Shown one piece after another: positions 48,776 through 57,997 of a stretch of 64,000 nucleotides of DNA (position 1 is its first letter; each line of letters begins with the position of its first letter). The translations under genes were made by a program, and so were the position numbers. The stretch is from positions 16,622 to 80,621 of the forward strand of contig CAMYLC010000054.1 in NCBI GenBank assembly GCA_947259195.1, in the 5' to 3' direction. The stretch is from Thermoanaerobaculia bacterium. Its GTDB lineage: Bacteria > Acidobacteriota > Thermoanaerobaculia > Multivoradales > JAHEKO01. Under the pieces are notes generated by a model. It saw nothing but the letters and a program-made list of their open reading frames with translations, searched no databases and was not told the DNA's origin.

Positions 48776-50032
48776 ATGGTGAGTCAAAAAGACGTCGAAG
48801 CCCCACCAGCCTCGCTCGACGAATCGTCGGAACAGGTCTCGTCTTCGGTGGAGCACAGCTCCAACACATCGGAGGTCTCTGAGTCGCGCAAAGCGGGCGT
48901 GGAGAGCGCTCCCGAAGTCGAGGCGCCGGAGAAAGTCGACTCTGAGCCATCGGCCAAGAGCGACGAACAGGCGGAACCCGGCTCACCTGCGGTGGCGGAA
49001 GGCCCCAGACCTTCGGATGTCTCAGACTCGTCCGAGAAAGTCGAAAAGAGCACCCCCGAGGTCGAGGCCGCGGAAAAGGTCGTTGCAGAACCACCAGCCA
49101 AGGCCAAAGACAGCGCGGACACTGCTGCCAGCGGGGAAAGCGAGGAAGTACGAACCCTCCGTCAAGCCATGCAGGAGAAGGCCGAGATCGAGGGCCGAAT
49201 CATCGGTTGGAACAACGGTGGCTTTCATGTCGTCGTCGGAGCCACCACCGCATTCTGCCCGCGATCCGAGATGGAGCTAGGAGCCGCCAAGGATCCCAGC
49301 GAGTACCTGGACAAGACCCTCGAGTTCCAGGTCCTGAGAGTCCAGAAAAAGGGTCGCAGGGTGGTGCTGTCCAGGGCCGCATTACTGCGAGGTGAGCGCG
49401 CCAAGATTCGCTCGGAGGCCCGCGACAAACTGTCAGCCGGCAGCGTTGTCAAGGGTCGGGTCGCGAGTCTCACAGACTTCGGGGCCTTCGTCGATTTGGG
49501 AGGAGTCCAGGGCCTGGTGCATGTCTCCGAGATGAGTCGGCAGCGGGTCGAGCATCCCAGCGACATGGTGGAGGTCGGACAAGAAATCGAAGTCAAGATC
49601 CTCAAGCTCGAGAAGGGAGGCCGTCGTATCTCCCTTTCCATGCGTGCCCTCGAGCCGGATCCCTGGCAAGAGATCCACGATCGCTTCCCTGACGGTAGCG
49701 TCGTCACCGGGAAAGTCGAAAAGACCACCAGCTTCGGCGCCTTCATCGAGCTCGAACCGGGACTCACCGGCCTGCTTCCAGCCTCGGTCATTTCCCTGCC
49801 TCGTGACGCATCTCTGCCCCGGGTCTATCCACCCGGCAAACAGGTTCAGGTGCAAATCGTGTCGGTGGATTCCCGTCGCCAGCGCATTTCCCTGACGCTC
49901 GAGGGATCGGCCCTCGAAGGTAGTCGCAGCGACTATAAAGCCTACGTCCGCGACCATCGAGACACCGAGCCGACTCAGGGCTTCAACGCCCTCGCTGACG
50001 CTTTTCGAAAACTCGATTCCGAGAAGAAGTAG
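48776..50032 (+). CDS. Three-S1-domain RNA-binding protein
   Basis: A 418-residue protein. Residues 1-125 are acidic, disordered and contain an imperfect internal repeat (PEVEAPEKVDSEPSAKSD at 46-63 and PEVEAAEKVVAEPPAKAKD at 94-112). Three S1 OB-folds follow at about 136-203, 221-292 and 306-377; the second (VKGRVASLTDFGAFVDLGG) and third (VTGKVEKTTSFGAFIELEP) are typical, the first more divergent. It resembles a shortened ribosomal protein S1 (normally four to six repeats); a role in translation initiation or as an accessory RNA-binding protein is inferred. Convergent with era. Confidence 0.85.
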   Translation: MVSQKDVEAPPASLDESSEQVSSSVEHSSNTSEVSESRKAGVESAPEVEAPEKVDSEPSAKSDEQAEPGSPAVAEGPRPSDVSDSSEKVEKSTPEVEAAEKVVAEPPAKAKDSADTAASGESEEVRTLRQAMQEKAEIEGRIIGWNNGGFHVVVGATTAFCPRSEMELGAAKDPSEYLDKTLEFQVLRVQKKGRRVVLSRAALLRGERAKIRSEARDKLSAGSVVKGRVASLTDFGAFVDLGGVQGLVHVSEMSRQRVEHPSDMVEVGQEIEVKILKLEKGGRRISLSMRALEPDPWQEIHDRFPDGSVVTGKVEKTTSFGAFIELEPGLTGLLPASVISLPRDASLPRVYPPGKQVQVQIVSVDSRRQRISLTLEGSALEGSRSDYKAYVRDHRDTEPTQGFNALADAFRKLDSEKK

Positions 50033-50064
50033 GTCGCCCGGGTGCCCAGGCGCAGGGACAAGGC

Positions 50065-51021
50065 CTACTGGCCCCAGCTGGCGGCCTGTCCCTCCAACTC
50101 TGCGAGCAGGCGCTGGTTCTCACGCCAGCCTGGCTCGTGTCGGACATTCAGCTTCAAGTAGACAGGTCGAGCCAGGAACTCTTCGATATCGTGTCGGGCC
50201 AAGGTGCCGATCTCCTTGATCATCGAGCCCTTGCTGCCGACCAGAATCTTCTTCTGGCCTGGCTTCTCGACCAGCACCGAAGCGAAGATCCTCACCGGAC
50301 GCCGCTCGACGTCCTCTCCCTCTGGCTCGTCCCAATGCTCCAAGAGCACTGCGGTGGAAAACGGCAGCTCCTCCCGCGTCGCTGCCAGGACCTTTTCTCG
50401 AATCAGCTCGGCGACCAGAAATCTCTCGGGATGAATGGTGAGTAGCTCGCGGTCGTAGATTGGTTTACCTTCCGGCAGAAGGCCCCATAACAGATCCAGC
50501 AACAGATCGACGCCATCACCCGTCAGGGCGCTGATGGGTACGATCTCCTCGAAGACTCCCAAGTCGGAATAGCGGGCCATCCGGGGCAACAGGCTGGGCT
50601 TGCTGACCAGATCCACCTTGTTCAAGACAGCCACCTTGGGACTTGCGGCATGCGCCACGAGATCGAGGAGATACTGCTCGCCGGAACCGAATTGCTGATG
50701 CACGTCGGTCATCATGCAAATCACATCCGCATCGCCCAGCGCCTCGATGGCGTAGCGCACCATCTGCCGGTTCATCCGATGCTTCGGGCGATGGATGCCG
50801 GGAGTGTCCTGAAAGACCATCTGCCCCCGATCTCCGCTGAGGATGCCGATCAGCCTCTGCCGAGTTGTTTGGGGCTTGTCCGAGGTGATCGCCAGTTTCT
50901 CCCGGAGGCAGCGGTTCATGAGGGTCGACTTGCCGGCATTCGGCCGCCCTACCAGGGCTACGGTGCCGGATCGCAGGACCCGGGCAGTCGCCTCGCCGCC
51001 ACCTGGTTCGGAGCCACTCAC
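50065..51021 (-). CDS. era: GTPase Era
   Basis: Ribosome-assembly GTPase that binds the 3' end of 16S rRNA, 318 residues. G1 VALVGRPNAGKST, switch KPQTTRQR, G3 QDTPGIH, G4 LNKVDL and the C-terminal KH domain (KKILVGSKGSMIKEIGTLAR). GTG at 51019-51021 overlaps the stop of the upstream CorC/CNNM gene (GTGA). Downstream end of the phoH-ybeY-CNNM-era run. Confidence 0.96.
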   Translation of the reverse strand: MSGSEPGGGEATARVLRSGTVALVGRPNAGKSTLMNRCLREKLAITSDKPQTTRQRLIGILSGDRGQMVFQDTPGIHRPKHRMNRQMVRYAIEALGDADVICMMTDVHQQFGSGEQYLLDLVAHAASPKVAVLNKVDLVSKPSLLPRMARYSDLGVFEEIVPISALTGDGVDLLLDLLWGLLPEGKPIYDRELLTIHPERFLVAELIREKVLAATREELPFSTAVLLEHWDEPEGEDVERRPVRIFASVLVEKPGQKKILVGSKGSMIKEIGTLARHDIEEFLARPVYLKLNVRHEPGWRENQRLLAELEGQAASWGQ

Positions 51022-52277
51022 TCGGCTACCTCGTCTTCGGACGATGCCACCCGATGTACGGCAACCGAGCTGATTCGGCGCTGATCGATGCTCTCGATCT
51101 GAAAACGTAGCCCACCGACTTCCAAACTCTCTCCTGGCTTTGGCACATACCCGAGGGTGCCGAAGATCAGACCGCCGATGGTCTCGTAGGCCTCCTCCTC
51201 GAGCTCGACATCGAAGAGCTCGTCCAGGCTCTCGACGGGCACGCGTCCGTCCAATCGCCAGCCATTGTCCTCGAGCCGTTCATTCACCGGCGCCGCCTCG
51301 TCGTGCTCGTCTTCGATCTCCCCGACGATCTCCTCCAGTAGATCCTCGACGGTGACCATGCCCGAGGTTCCGCCGTACTCGTCCACCACGATCGCCACCT
51401 GCAGATGCAAGGCCTGGAACTCACTCAGGAGCTCGTTGAGAGGCTTGGTTTCGGGCACGAAGTAGGGCTCCATCGCCAGATCTTGGGCTTGCGTATCCCC
51501 TTCGTCTCTGAGGCCTTGGAGCAGGTCGCGAATATGCAGAATCCCGACGATGTGGTCCACTGATTCCTGAAAGACCGGTACTCTGGAGTGTTTCGACGAC
51601 AGGAACAGCTCAGCCAGCGTCTCCAGGCTCGAGCTTACTGGCGCACAAACCATGTCGATCCTTGGCGTCACCACGCTTTTGACAACCGTGTCGCCGAAGT
51701 CGATAACGCGCTGGATGAGGTCTTCCTCACCGGGATCCAAAATTCCTTCGCGGGCCCCCACATCGAGAAAGGCCTCGATCTCGTCCTCTGTCACCTCCCC
51801 CTCATCCTCCCTGCGCTCCACGACGGCGGCGGGCATCAAAGGAGCTAAAGCCGAAATGAACGGCGTCAAGAACAACAGCGCCACGCGGTAGATTCCTGTG
51901 AAACGGCGGAGAGCTCGCTCCGGATCCCTCCCGACCAGGGACCGAATCACCAATTCGGTGGCCGCGAGAACCGAGCCGACGGTTACCACGGCGACGAGCC
52001 ATGATGGAGACCACAGGGTCCGAGTCAGTGACAACAGCACCAGGAACAGCCCCACCGTCGCCATCCTCGCCAGCCAGCTGAGCAAATAACGAAAGACCTC
52101 GAACTTGAGAGGCTCCTCGAACAGGCCGAGGAGGTGACCACTCGCTTCCTCCGCCCAATAGCGCAACCGAATCGGGCCACTACGATCCAGCAGCGCGGCA
52201 AGCAACTGCACGAGCACCGTGAAGACCGTGAGAACCAGCGCCAGGAGACTGGCAGCCATCAGCGAATCACTGCTCAT
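51018..52277 (-). CDS. CNNM/HlyC-CorC family membrane protein
   Basis: A 419-residue protein: four N-terminal membrane helices in a divergent DUF21 region (to about 155), two CBS domains (about 205-330; [20 protein letters not shown] and [20 protein letters not shown]), and a CorC-HlyC transporter-associated domain at the end ([18 protein letters not shown]). Family members are implicated in Mg2+/Co2+ efflux. It overlaps ybeY upstream by 11 bases and era downstream by 4, forming the conserved ybeY-corC-era neighbourhood. Confidence 0.92.
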   Translation of the reverse strand: MSSDSLMAASLLALVLTVFTVLVQLLAALLDRSGPIRLRYWAEEASGHLLGLFEEPLKFEVFRYLLSWLARMATVGLFLVLLSLTRTLWSPSWLVAVVTVGSVLAATELVIRSLVGRDPERALRRFTGIYRVALLFLTPFISALAPLMPAAVVERREDEGEVTEDEIEAFLDVGAREGILDPGEEDLIQRVIDFGDTVVKSVVTPRIDMVCAPVSSSLETLAELFLSSKHSRVPVFQESVDHIVGILHIRDLLQGLRDEGDTQAQDLAMEPYFVPETKPLNELLSEFQALHLQVAIVVDEYGGTSGMVTVEDLLEEIVGEIEDEHDEAAPVNERLEDNGWRLDGRVPVESLDELFDVELEEEAYETIGGLIFGTLGYVPKPGESLEVGGLRFQIESIDQRRISSVAVHRVASSEDEVAE

Positions 52278-52704
52278 CGCGAATCCAGACTCGACGCAGC
52301 CGAGACTCCAAGCTGCTCATTTTCCCGCTATCGGTTTCGTGGTCGTACCCCAGGCAGTGGAGCACGCCGTGCAAGAGCAGGGTCTGAACTTCCCGGTAGG
52401 AAGACCTTCCGGCTCGCTCTGCCTGCAGCCGGGCGATGCCGACTGAGACCGCAACGTCGCCAAGGTGGCATCCCTCTTCGGTCGCCTGACCTGGAAAGCT
52501 GAGGACATCCGTCGGCGCATCGCGACCTCTAAAGGACCGGTTCAGCTCTCGCATCTCCTCTTCGTTGACGAATCTCACCGCGAAGCTGTCCGCCTGCGGG
52601 GCAACCTCGCGTACCAATCTGCTCAGCCATTGTCGAAGGTGAGGAGCCCGGCTCTCGCGAAATCTCTCTGAGTTCTGGAACACGAGCTCCAACTCCCTAC
52701 TCAT
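52267..52704 (-). CDS. ybeY: Endoribonuclease YbeY
   Basis: Zinc-dependent RNase for rRNA processing and ribosome quality control, 145 residues. The signature LLHGVLHCLGYDH (three His) is complete, with RGRDAPTDVLSFP upstream. ATG at 52702-52704 overlaps the phoH stop by 8 bases. Confidence 0.95.
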   Translation of the reverse strand: MSRELELVFQNSERFRESRAPHLRQWLSRLVREVAPQADSFAVRFVNEEEMRELNRSFRGRDAPTDVLSFPGQATEEGCHLGDVAVSVGIARLQAERAGRSSYREVQTLLLHGVLHCLGYDHETDSGKMSSLESRLRRVWIRDEQ

Positions 52705-53680
52705 CTCGCTTACCCTGCACGGCTTCCGAGGCCGCTTTCTGCCGGTCGAACTGATCGTAGGCTCGGACGATCTTCTGCACGAGTCGGTGCCGAACCACAT
52801 CCTTCTCCGTGAACTGGATGAACTTGATCCCTTTCACCGACTTCAAGACCCCCTTCGCCTCGATCAGGCCCGAAGTCCTGCCGGTCGGCAGGTCGATCTG
52901 GGTTATGTCGCCGTTGATTACGGCCTTGGAGTTGAATCCGATTCGAGTCAGAAACATCTTCATCTGCTCGGAAGTGGTGTTCTGGGCCTCATCCAGAATG
53001 ATGAAGCTGTCGTTGAGAGTCCTGCCCCGCATGAAGGCGATTGGGGCCACCTCGATGGTTCCCCTCTCCATCAACCTCCCCACTTTGTCGAATCCCAAGA
53101 TGTCATAGAGAGCGTCGTAAAGCGGTCGGAGATAGGGGTTCACCTTCTCCACCAGATCACCTGGCAGAAACCCGAGTCTCTCGCCGGCCTCGACGGCTGG
53201 GCGGGCCAAGATGATCCTACGGACCAGCCGCTCTTTGAGCGCGGCAGCAGCCATGGCGACTGCCAGGTAGGTCTTGCCGGTGCCGGCCGGGCCGATGCTG
53301 ATGACCAGATCGAAATCGGACATCGCCTGGAGGTAGATTTGTTGACTCAGGCTGCGAGGTCGAACCAGTCTCCGAACCGTTTCCAGAACTCCGTCGCCCA
53401 GAAAGAACTCCACCAGTGACGTAGCTGGCTCCTCCTGCAGAACCCGAATCGACGTCTCGACGTCCATGGGTTGCAGCGGATAGCCCGACTCCAAAAGGTG
53501 AGAGAGCTGCTCCACCAAATACCCGGCAAGGGCGGACGGACCTTCGTCCCCCTCGACTCGGATCTGGCCCCCTCGAGCAGTGACACTGACCCCGAAGGCG
53601 CTCTCGATGCGTTTGAGGTTCTCGTCCTGAGTGCCAAAGAGCAGCTCGAGACGATCCTCTGCGATGGTTACCGTCGTCAT
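52697..53680 (-). CDS. ybeZ: PhoH-like ATPase (YbeZ)
   Basis: RNA-associated ATPase that pairs with YbeY, 327 residues. An N-terminal KH-like segment (about 1-80) precedes Walker A SIGPAGTGKTYLAVAMA near residue 135 and Walker B FIILDEAQNTTSEQMK. Directly upstream of ybeY, overlapping it by 8 bases, as in most bacteria. Confidence 0.95.
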   Translation of the reverse strand: MTTVTIAEDRLELLFGTQDENLKRIESAFGVSVTARGGQIRVEGDEGPSALAGYLVEQLSHLLESGYPLQPMDVETSIRVLQEEPATSLVEFFLGDGVLETVRRLVRPRSLSQQIYLQAMSDFDLVISIGPAGTGKTYLAVAMAAAALKERLVRRIILARPAVEAGERLGFLPGDLVEKVNPYLRPLYDALYDILGFDKVGRLMERGTIEVAPIAFMRGRTLNDSFIILDEAQNTTSEQMKMFLTRIGFNSKAVINGDITQIDLPTGRTSGLIEAKGVLKSVKGIKFIQFTEKDVVRHRLVQKIVRAYDQFDRQKAASEAVQGKRDE

Positions 53681-54036
53681 GAGTTAATCCGTGCTCGGTC
53701 CCTATTTCGCGACACCTACACAGCTATGAAGGTTCTTTCCAGCCGTGCATGATTCCAGACCGAGTTCGCCGTCGCCGGCCGCCAGCCGGAAAGCGAAGTC
53801 CGATTTCGACCGACATCGAGAAAATTGCAGGCGGCCGACGCAGCAGCATTGTATGGCTGGAATCCCCAGTCGCCTCAGAGATGGTTCTCGTCTCCTTCGA
53901 CTCCGGGCATCATGGCGGTGGCCCGAAGGACCGAAACTGGCCAAGTCTCGCGGACCACAGCTACAGTTTCCTTCACCAGTCAAGTCTAGCAAGAGTGGGC
54001 CATCGTCCACACCAATGCGGACACCAGCAGTGAGAC
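53681..54036. other. 356-base gap without a credible gene
   Basis: Between phoH and hbd. Frames open on both strands but none shows domain-like composition. On the minus strand there is a TACAAT (complement of 53848-53853) that could serve as a -10 for phoH and a 7-base inverted pair GAAACTG/CAGTTTC closer to hbd. Often a 7TM-HD protein or similar follows phoH; none is here. Confidence 0.5.
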
Positions 54037-54848
54037 TCAGCCCTGGCCGTATTCGTAGAATCCTCTTCCACTCTTGCGCCCGCACCTGCCCGCCTGGACC
54101 ATCTGCTTGAGTAGCGGCGGCGGGGCGAATCGTCTCTCCCTGTATTCCTCGAACATGATATTGGCTATGTAGTACGTGGTGTCCAGTCCGACGAAGTCCA
54201 ATAGCGTCAGCGGTCCCATGGGATATCCACACCCCAGCTGCATGGCCCTGTCGATGTCCTCGGCGGAGCCGACACCCCCTTCGAGAGCTGTGATGGCATC
54301 GAGGAGGTACGGAACCAGGAGTCGGTTGACGATAAAGCCCGAGTTGTCCCTACACGAGACCCCTTCCTTACCCAATGTGCTAACGAAATCCAGAGCTTGC
54401 TGCATTGTCTCGTCGCTCGTCATCAAGGTGCGCACCACCTCGACGAGTTTCATGACAGGCACCGGATTGAAGAAATGCAGGCCCACGAAGCGGTCTGTGC
54501 GCCGGGTAGCCATGGCGATCTGCGTAATGGTCAAGGATGAAGTATTGCTGGCGAAGAGCGCCTCCGCCTGGACCGTTTCGTCCAGCGTCGCAAAGATCCG
54601 AATCTTCTCTTCCAGATTCTCGACGATGGCCTCGATGATGAGGTCACAGTCGGCCAGCTCCTCCAGATCCGTGGTCCCAGAGATCCGGGAAAGTGCCTTG
54701 TCGCGCTGCTCGGCCTCGAGCTTGCCTTTTCCAGATACCCCTCGTCCACTTCTCGAATCACGGTCGAGTAGCCGCCTTTGGCACAAACCTCGGCAATCCC
54801 AGAACCCATCAGGCCACAGCCCAGAACTCCGACTTTCTTGATCTTCAT
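54037..54848 (-). pseudogene. hbd: 3-hydroxybutyryl-CoA dehydrogenase, frameshifted with internal loss
   Basis: The NAD loop (KVGVLGCGLMGSGIAEVCAK) is read from the ATG at 54846-54848, but from about 54728 the homology continues in another frame (GKLEAEQRDKALSRISGTTD, SNTSSLTITQIA, GLHFFNPVPVMKLVEVVRT with catalytic His, to GRKSGRGFYEYGQ). Between DEGYLEK and GKLEAE about 12-15 residues expected from relatives (the helix before K-K-G-K) are missing, so roughly 37-46 bases appear lost, not a multiple of three. The N-terminal frame would stop at 54531 after 106 residues. Intact, it would convert acetoacetyl-CoA and 3-hydroxybutyryl-CoA. Real mutation and sequencing error are both possible. Confidence 0.8.
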
Positions 54849-54874
54849 TTCTCCTCCTCCTGATTGCTCGACCC

Positions 54875-55330
54875 CTACCGGGCCGAACCGTCCACGGTCT
54901 GGTCCAGTTGATAGAGCCGAGTCTCCACGATCTCTCGTTCGTCCCCACCTCCACCAACGCGAATCAACAAATGCAAGGCCGACTCCGGGGGGCTGGACAA
55001 CCTCTCCGCCCACTCGACCACCTTCACGCCCTCACCAGCCAGAATCTCTGCCATACCCAGAACCTCCGTCTCCTCGGGTTCGAGTCGATAGAGATCGATG
55101 TGGACGAATCGTCCGGCCGAACCCTCGTGCTCCCTTACCAGGATGAAGCTCGGAGATTGAACTTCCCTTGGTGGTACACCCACGGCCGCTGCGACACCCT
55201 GGGCCAAGACAGTCTTGCCAACCCCCAACTCACCCGACAATAGCAAGATGCCGTCCGGCACCAGCTCACCTCCCAGTGCTACACCCAGCTGCCTGGTTTC
55301 TTCTTCGCTAGATGTTGTCCACCGCCTCAT
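54875..55330 (-). CDS. tsaE: tRNA threonylcarbamoyladenosine ATPase TsaE
   Basis: ATPase of the t6A machinery, 151 residues. Walker A LSGELGVGKTVLAQG, SPSFILVREHEG and HIDLYRLEPEE are all standard. Its ATG overlaps the nnr stop (ATGA), the classic nnr-tsaE pairing; hbd follows 26 bases downstream. Confidence 0.95.
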   Translation of the reverse strand: MRRWTTSSEEETRQLGVALGGELVPDGILLLSGELGVGKTVLAQGVAAAVGVPPREVQSPSFILVREHEGSAGRFVHIDLYRLEPEETEVLGMAEILAGEGVKVVEWAERLSSPPESALHLLIRVGGGGDEREIVETRLYQLDQTVDGSAR

Positions 55331-56877
55331 GTAGCGCCCAACTCCGCAAAGGCCCCGGCGAGCGACCCAAGCAGATCGCTTGCCGCCAGAGCGATCTGAC
55401 CACCTTCTCGTATCGCCGCCAGATCACCGGCCAGCCCGTGAACGTAGGTACCGAGAAGCGCCGCGACAAGAGGCTCATAGCCCTGGGCGATCAAACCACC
55501 GATCAAACCAGTCAAGACATCTCCCATCCCACCACTGGCCATGCCGGGATTGCCGGTGGGATTGACGAAAACTTCGCCCGCCGGTGAAGCAATCAGAGAG
55601 CGATGTCCCTTCAGAACCACCACTGCACCACTCATGGCGGCGGCCTGCTTGGCGCTGGCGATCCGTTGCTCCTGCACCTGGCTGACCTCCAGGCCGAGGA
55701 GCCGGGCCAGCTCACCCGGATGGGGCGTCAGCACGGTTCCAGCGCTCCTGCGGGCCAATGTCTCGAGATCTCCAGCGAAGGCATTCAAGCCATCGGCATC
55801 CAACACGACTGGCAGCTCGACTTCCAGCACGAGTCTCCTGACAGTCTCCACCGTAGACGGTGCGAGGCCCAGACCCGGCCCTATCGCCAGAGCCTCCTTG
55901 TCCTTCGCAAAATCGAGTAGGAGGCCCCGACAGGAAGCGTCCAACCCGTCCGCTGGAGTCACAGGCAAAGGCAGGCTCATGGACTCGAGGGAGCCCAGGT
56001 CCACTGTCTGAACGATGTCCTGTGGCACCGCGGCTGTGACCAGACCCGCACCGCTGCGAACCGCTGCCCGTGCTGCCAGGATCGCGGCGCCCGCCTTGCC
56101 TACCGATCCCGCCACCAGGACAAGATGACCGAAGTCGCCTTTATGGCTCCCTTCGGCCCGGGGTACGACCTCGGCCGAAAGCTCGTCGGCGGTGAGCAGG
56201 TGCAGATCGCCCTCGGCCTGAGCGAGGATCTCGGACGGGATCCCGAGATCGGCTACCACCACATCGCCAACCGCGTTCGCCGCAGGCGGAAATATGTGAG
56301 CCACCTTGGGTGCTCCGAACGTTACTGTGAGATCGGCCTCGAGATGGGGTCCCTGGATCTCCCAACGACTGCCGCCAAGACCGCTCGGCAGGTCGACTGC
56401 GAGTCGTGGTACCGGCAGGGCATTGAGGGCCTGGACAAGCTCTGCGAATTGTCCGCCCAATGGGCGCTTCAGCCCGATGCCGAACAGCGCGTCCACTACC
56501 AGATCGGTTTTGCGGGCCGCCTCGACGCAGCTCTGGATGCCCTCATCGGGCCCGAGCTCGCGTACTCTCAGACCCTGGGACTGGCAAATGCCAAACTGAA
56601 CTCCGGCGTCACCGGTGGGCTCCTTGCCACCGGTGACCAGGGTCAATTCCACGTGATACCCCCGAATATCCAGGTGTCGCGCCAATGCCAGGCCGTCACC
56701 ACCGTTGTTGCCAGGGCCGCAGAAGATGGCCACTCCTCTGACCTCAGGATAGCTCTCGGCGATGGCATCAACCAGGCCGAGCGCCGCGTTCTCCATCAGA
56801 ACGAGGCTTGGAATTCCGAAATCTTCAATTGCGACCCGATCAACCTTCCCCATCGACTCGGCGGTGAGAATTCTCAT
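55327..56877 (-). CDS. nnr: Bifunctional NAD(P)H-hydrate epimerase/dehydratase
   Basis: Repairs NADHX/NADPHX. Residues 1-215 are the epimerase (YjeF-N; FCGPGNNGGDGLALARHL), residues about 230-516 the ADP-dependent dehydratase (YjeF-C; GSHKGDFGHLVLVAGSVGKA, LTPHPGELARLLG, NPTGNPGMASGGMGDVLTG). 516 residues is the fused length. Overlaps the DUF2064 gene upstream and tsaE downstream, each by ATGA. Confidence 0.96.
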   Translation of the reverse strand: MRILTAESMGKVDRVAIEDFGIPSLVLMENAALGLVDAIAESYPEVRGVAIFCGPGNNGGDGLALARHLDIRGYHVELTLVTGGKEPTGDAGVQFGICQSQGLRVRELGPDEGIQSCVEAARKTDLVVDALFGIGLKRPLGGQFAELVQALNALPVPRLAVDLPSGLGGSRWEIQGPHLEADLTVTFGAPKVAHIFPPAANAVGDVVVADLGIPSEILAQAEGDLHLLTADELSAEVVPRAEGSHKGDFGHLVLVAGSVGKAGAAILAARAAVRSGAGLVTAAVPQDIVQTVDLGSLESMSLPLPVTPADGLDASCRGLLLDFAKDKEALAIGPGLGLAPSTVETVRRLVLEVELPVVLDADGLNAFAGDLETLARRSAGTVLTPHPGELARLLGLEVSQVQEQRIASAKQAAAMSGAVVVLKGHRSLIASPAGEVFVNPTGNPGMASGGMGDVLTGLIGGLIAQGYEPLVAALLGTYVHGLAGDLAAIREGGQIALAASDLLGSLAGAFAELGAT

Positions 56878-57563
56878 CGCTCAGTCCTCCCCTGAATTGG
56901 AATCATCCCCCACTCCACTAGCAGGCTTCGAGTGTACGGGCTCGGCTGGCCCCCACCTACAGCCAATCGTCGGGCCAGCTTGCGAAGATCGTCCGGAGTA
57001 TCCAGATCCTGAAGCGGCATCAGCTCCTCCACCCTCAGGCCCAGGCTCTGACAACGATCCAGCGTCTGTCGCAGAACTCGGTCGGTGCTCCAGTCGATCT
57101 CACTGAACAGCAGCGGATGAATGGACTGCCGAGTAACGCCAATCAGGTAGTAGCCGCCATCCGCAGCCGGCCCCAAGACCACATCGCAGCCCGCAGCCAA
57201 CCTTTCGAACGCCTCCTCGACGATCACCGCTGGAAGATCCGGGTGATCGCTACCGACAGCCGCCACCAGATCGAAGTCGGCCAACATCTTGCGCAGCCCC
57301 TCGAACAGTCGCTCCCCCAGATCTTCGCCCGTCTGCCGAATACCTTCGATGGTAGACACAGGCAAGGCCTCACGCGGCCCGACTGCCCACGCCAATCTGG
57401 TCTGGAAATCTCCATCCTCCATTCGCTCGAGGAGATCTCGCAGGATCACGGCATGAAGACGAGCTGCCCTTTCGGCGCTCAACTCACCCACCAATCGAGT
57501 CTTGACGAGTCCTGGACGAGACGGTTTGGAGAAAACCACCAGACAACGCCGTGTCGTGTCCAT
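56874..57563 (-). CDS. DUF2064 / TIGR04282 nucleotidyl- or glycosyltransferase-like protein
   Basis: A 229-residue GT-A-fold protein: VVFSKPSRPGLVKTRLVGELS near the start, VGSDHPDLPAVIVEEAF and LGPAADGGYYLIGVTR are the family marks of the 'selenodomain-associated transferase 1' group. No radical-SAM partner or GT2 partner is beside it here; instead it is translationally coupled to nnr. ATG at 57561-57563. Substrate unknown. Confidence 0.87.
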   Translation of the reverse strand: MDTTRRCLVVFSKPSRPGLVKTRLVGELSAERAARLHAVILRDLLERMEDGDFQTRLAWAVGPREALPVSTIEGIRQTGEDLGERLFEGLRKMLADFDLVAAVGSDHPDLPAVIVEEAFERLAAGCDVVLGPAADGGYYLIGVTRQSIHPLLFSEIDWSTDRVLRQTLDRCQSLGLRVEELMPLQDLDTPDDLRKLARRLAVGGGQPSPYTRSLLVEWGMIPIQGRTER

Positions 57564-57645
57564 CGCGACTCTATTCTGACCGATTCCGAGCTTCGCGGCT
57601 CGCCTTCCTTGCCAGGATCGAGCAGCAGCCTGGTCCGCCCCAGAT

Positions 57646-57674
57646 CTGATCGAAGATCCGATTTGGGCTAGAAT
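57646..57674 (+). promoter_or_regulatory. Promoter of the DUF4177 gene
   Basis: CTGATC, 17-base spacer and TAGAAT, 58 bases before the start codon. Confidence 0.5.
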
Positions 57675-57731
57675 TGAGGGCAGCGAGCCCGTAGTGACCA
57701 GGTGTGAGCCGCTGGGGAAGGAGCGTGCGCA

Positions 57732-57920
57732 ATGACGAAGTGGGAGTACCACATCATCAACATCCGGAGCGAGAACTACCGTCTGGACCCCAATGCAGTG
57801 CGCGAGTTGGATGCGCTGGGCGAAGAGGGATGGGAGTTGATTTCGATCACCTCGGTCAACTTCAAGAGTGGGGCGACCGACAACATCGCCATGGTCTTCA
57901 AACGCCCCAAAGCCGACTGA
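57732..57920 (+). CDS. DUF4177-family small protein
   Basis: A 62-residue protein with the DUF4177 pattern KWEYHIINI...LDALGEEGWELISIT...VFKRP: a short beta-alpha-beta unit found alone or as an add-on domain. GAAGGAG lies 8 bases before the ATG. Own promoter; convergent with the 59-residue membrane protein gene. Function unknown. Confidence 0.85.
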   Translation: MTKWEYHIINIRSENYRLDPNAVRELDALGEEGWELISITSVNFKSGATDNIAMVFKRPKAD

Positions 57921-57966
57921 GCCCCGGACGCAATCCACTCAGACAGCCTTTTCACCGAGAGCTTAT

Positions 57967-57993
57967 CCGTCGTTTCCGAATCGGTAGCGACGG
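57967..57993. terminator. Hairpin between convergent genes
   Basis: CCGTCG and CGACGG pair around an inner CCG-AAT-CGG stem, in the 77-base gap between two convergent stop codons. There is no T run on either side, so rho-independent termination is only a possibility. Confidence 0.35.
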
Positions 57994-57997
57994 TCAG

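Noticed and set aside
53702..54232. Minus-strand frame across the phoH-hbd gap
   Set aside because: Its upstream end lies over the clear hbd coding region in another frame, and the rest has no domain-like features.
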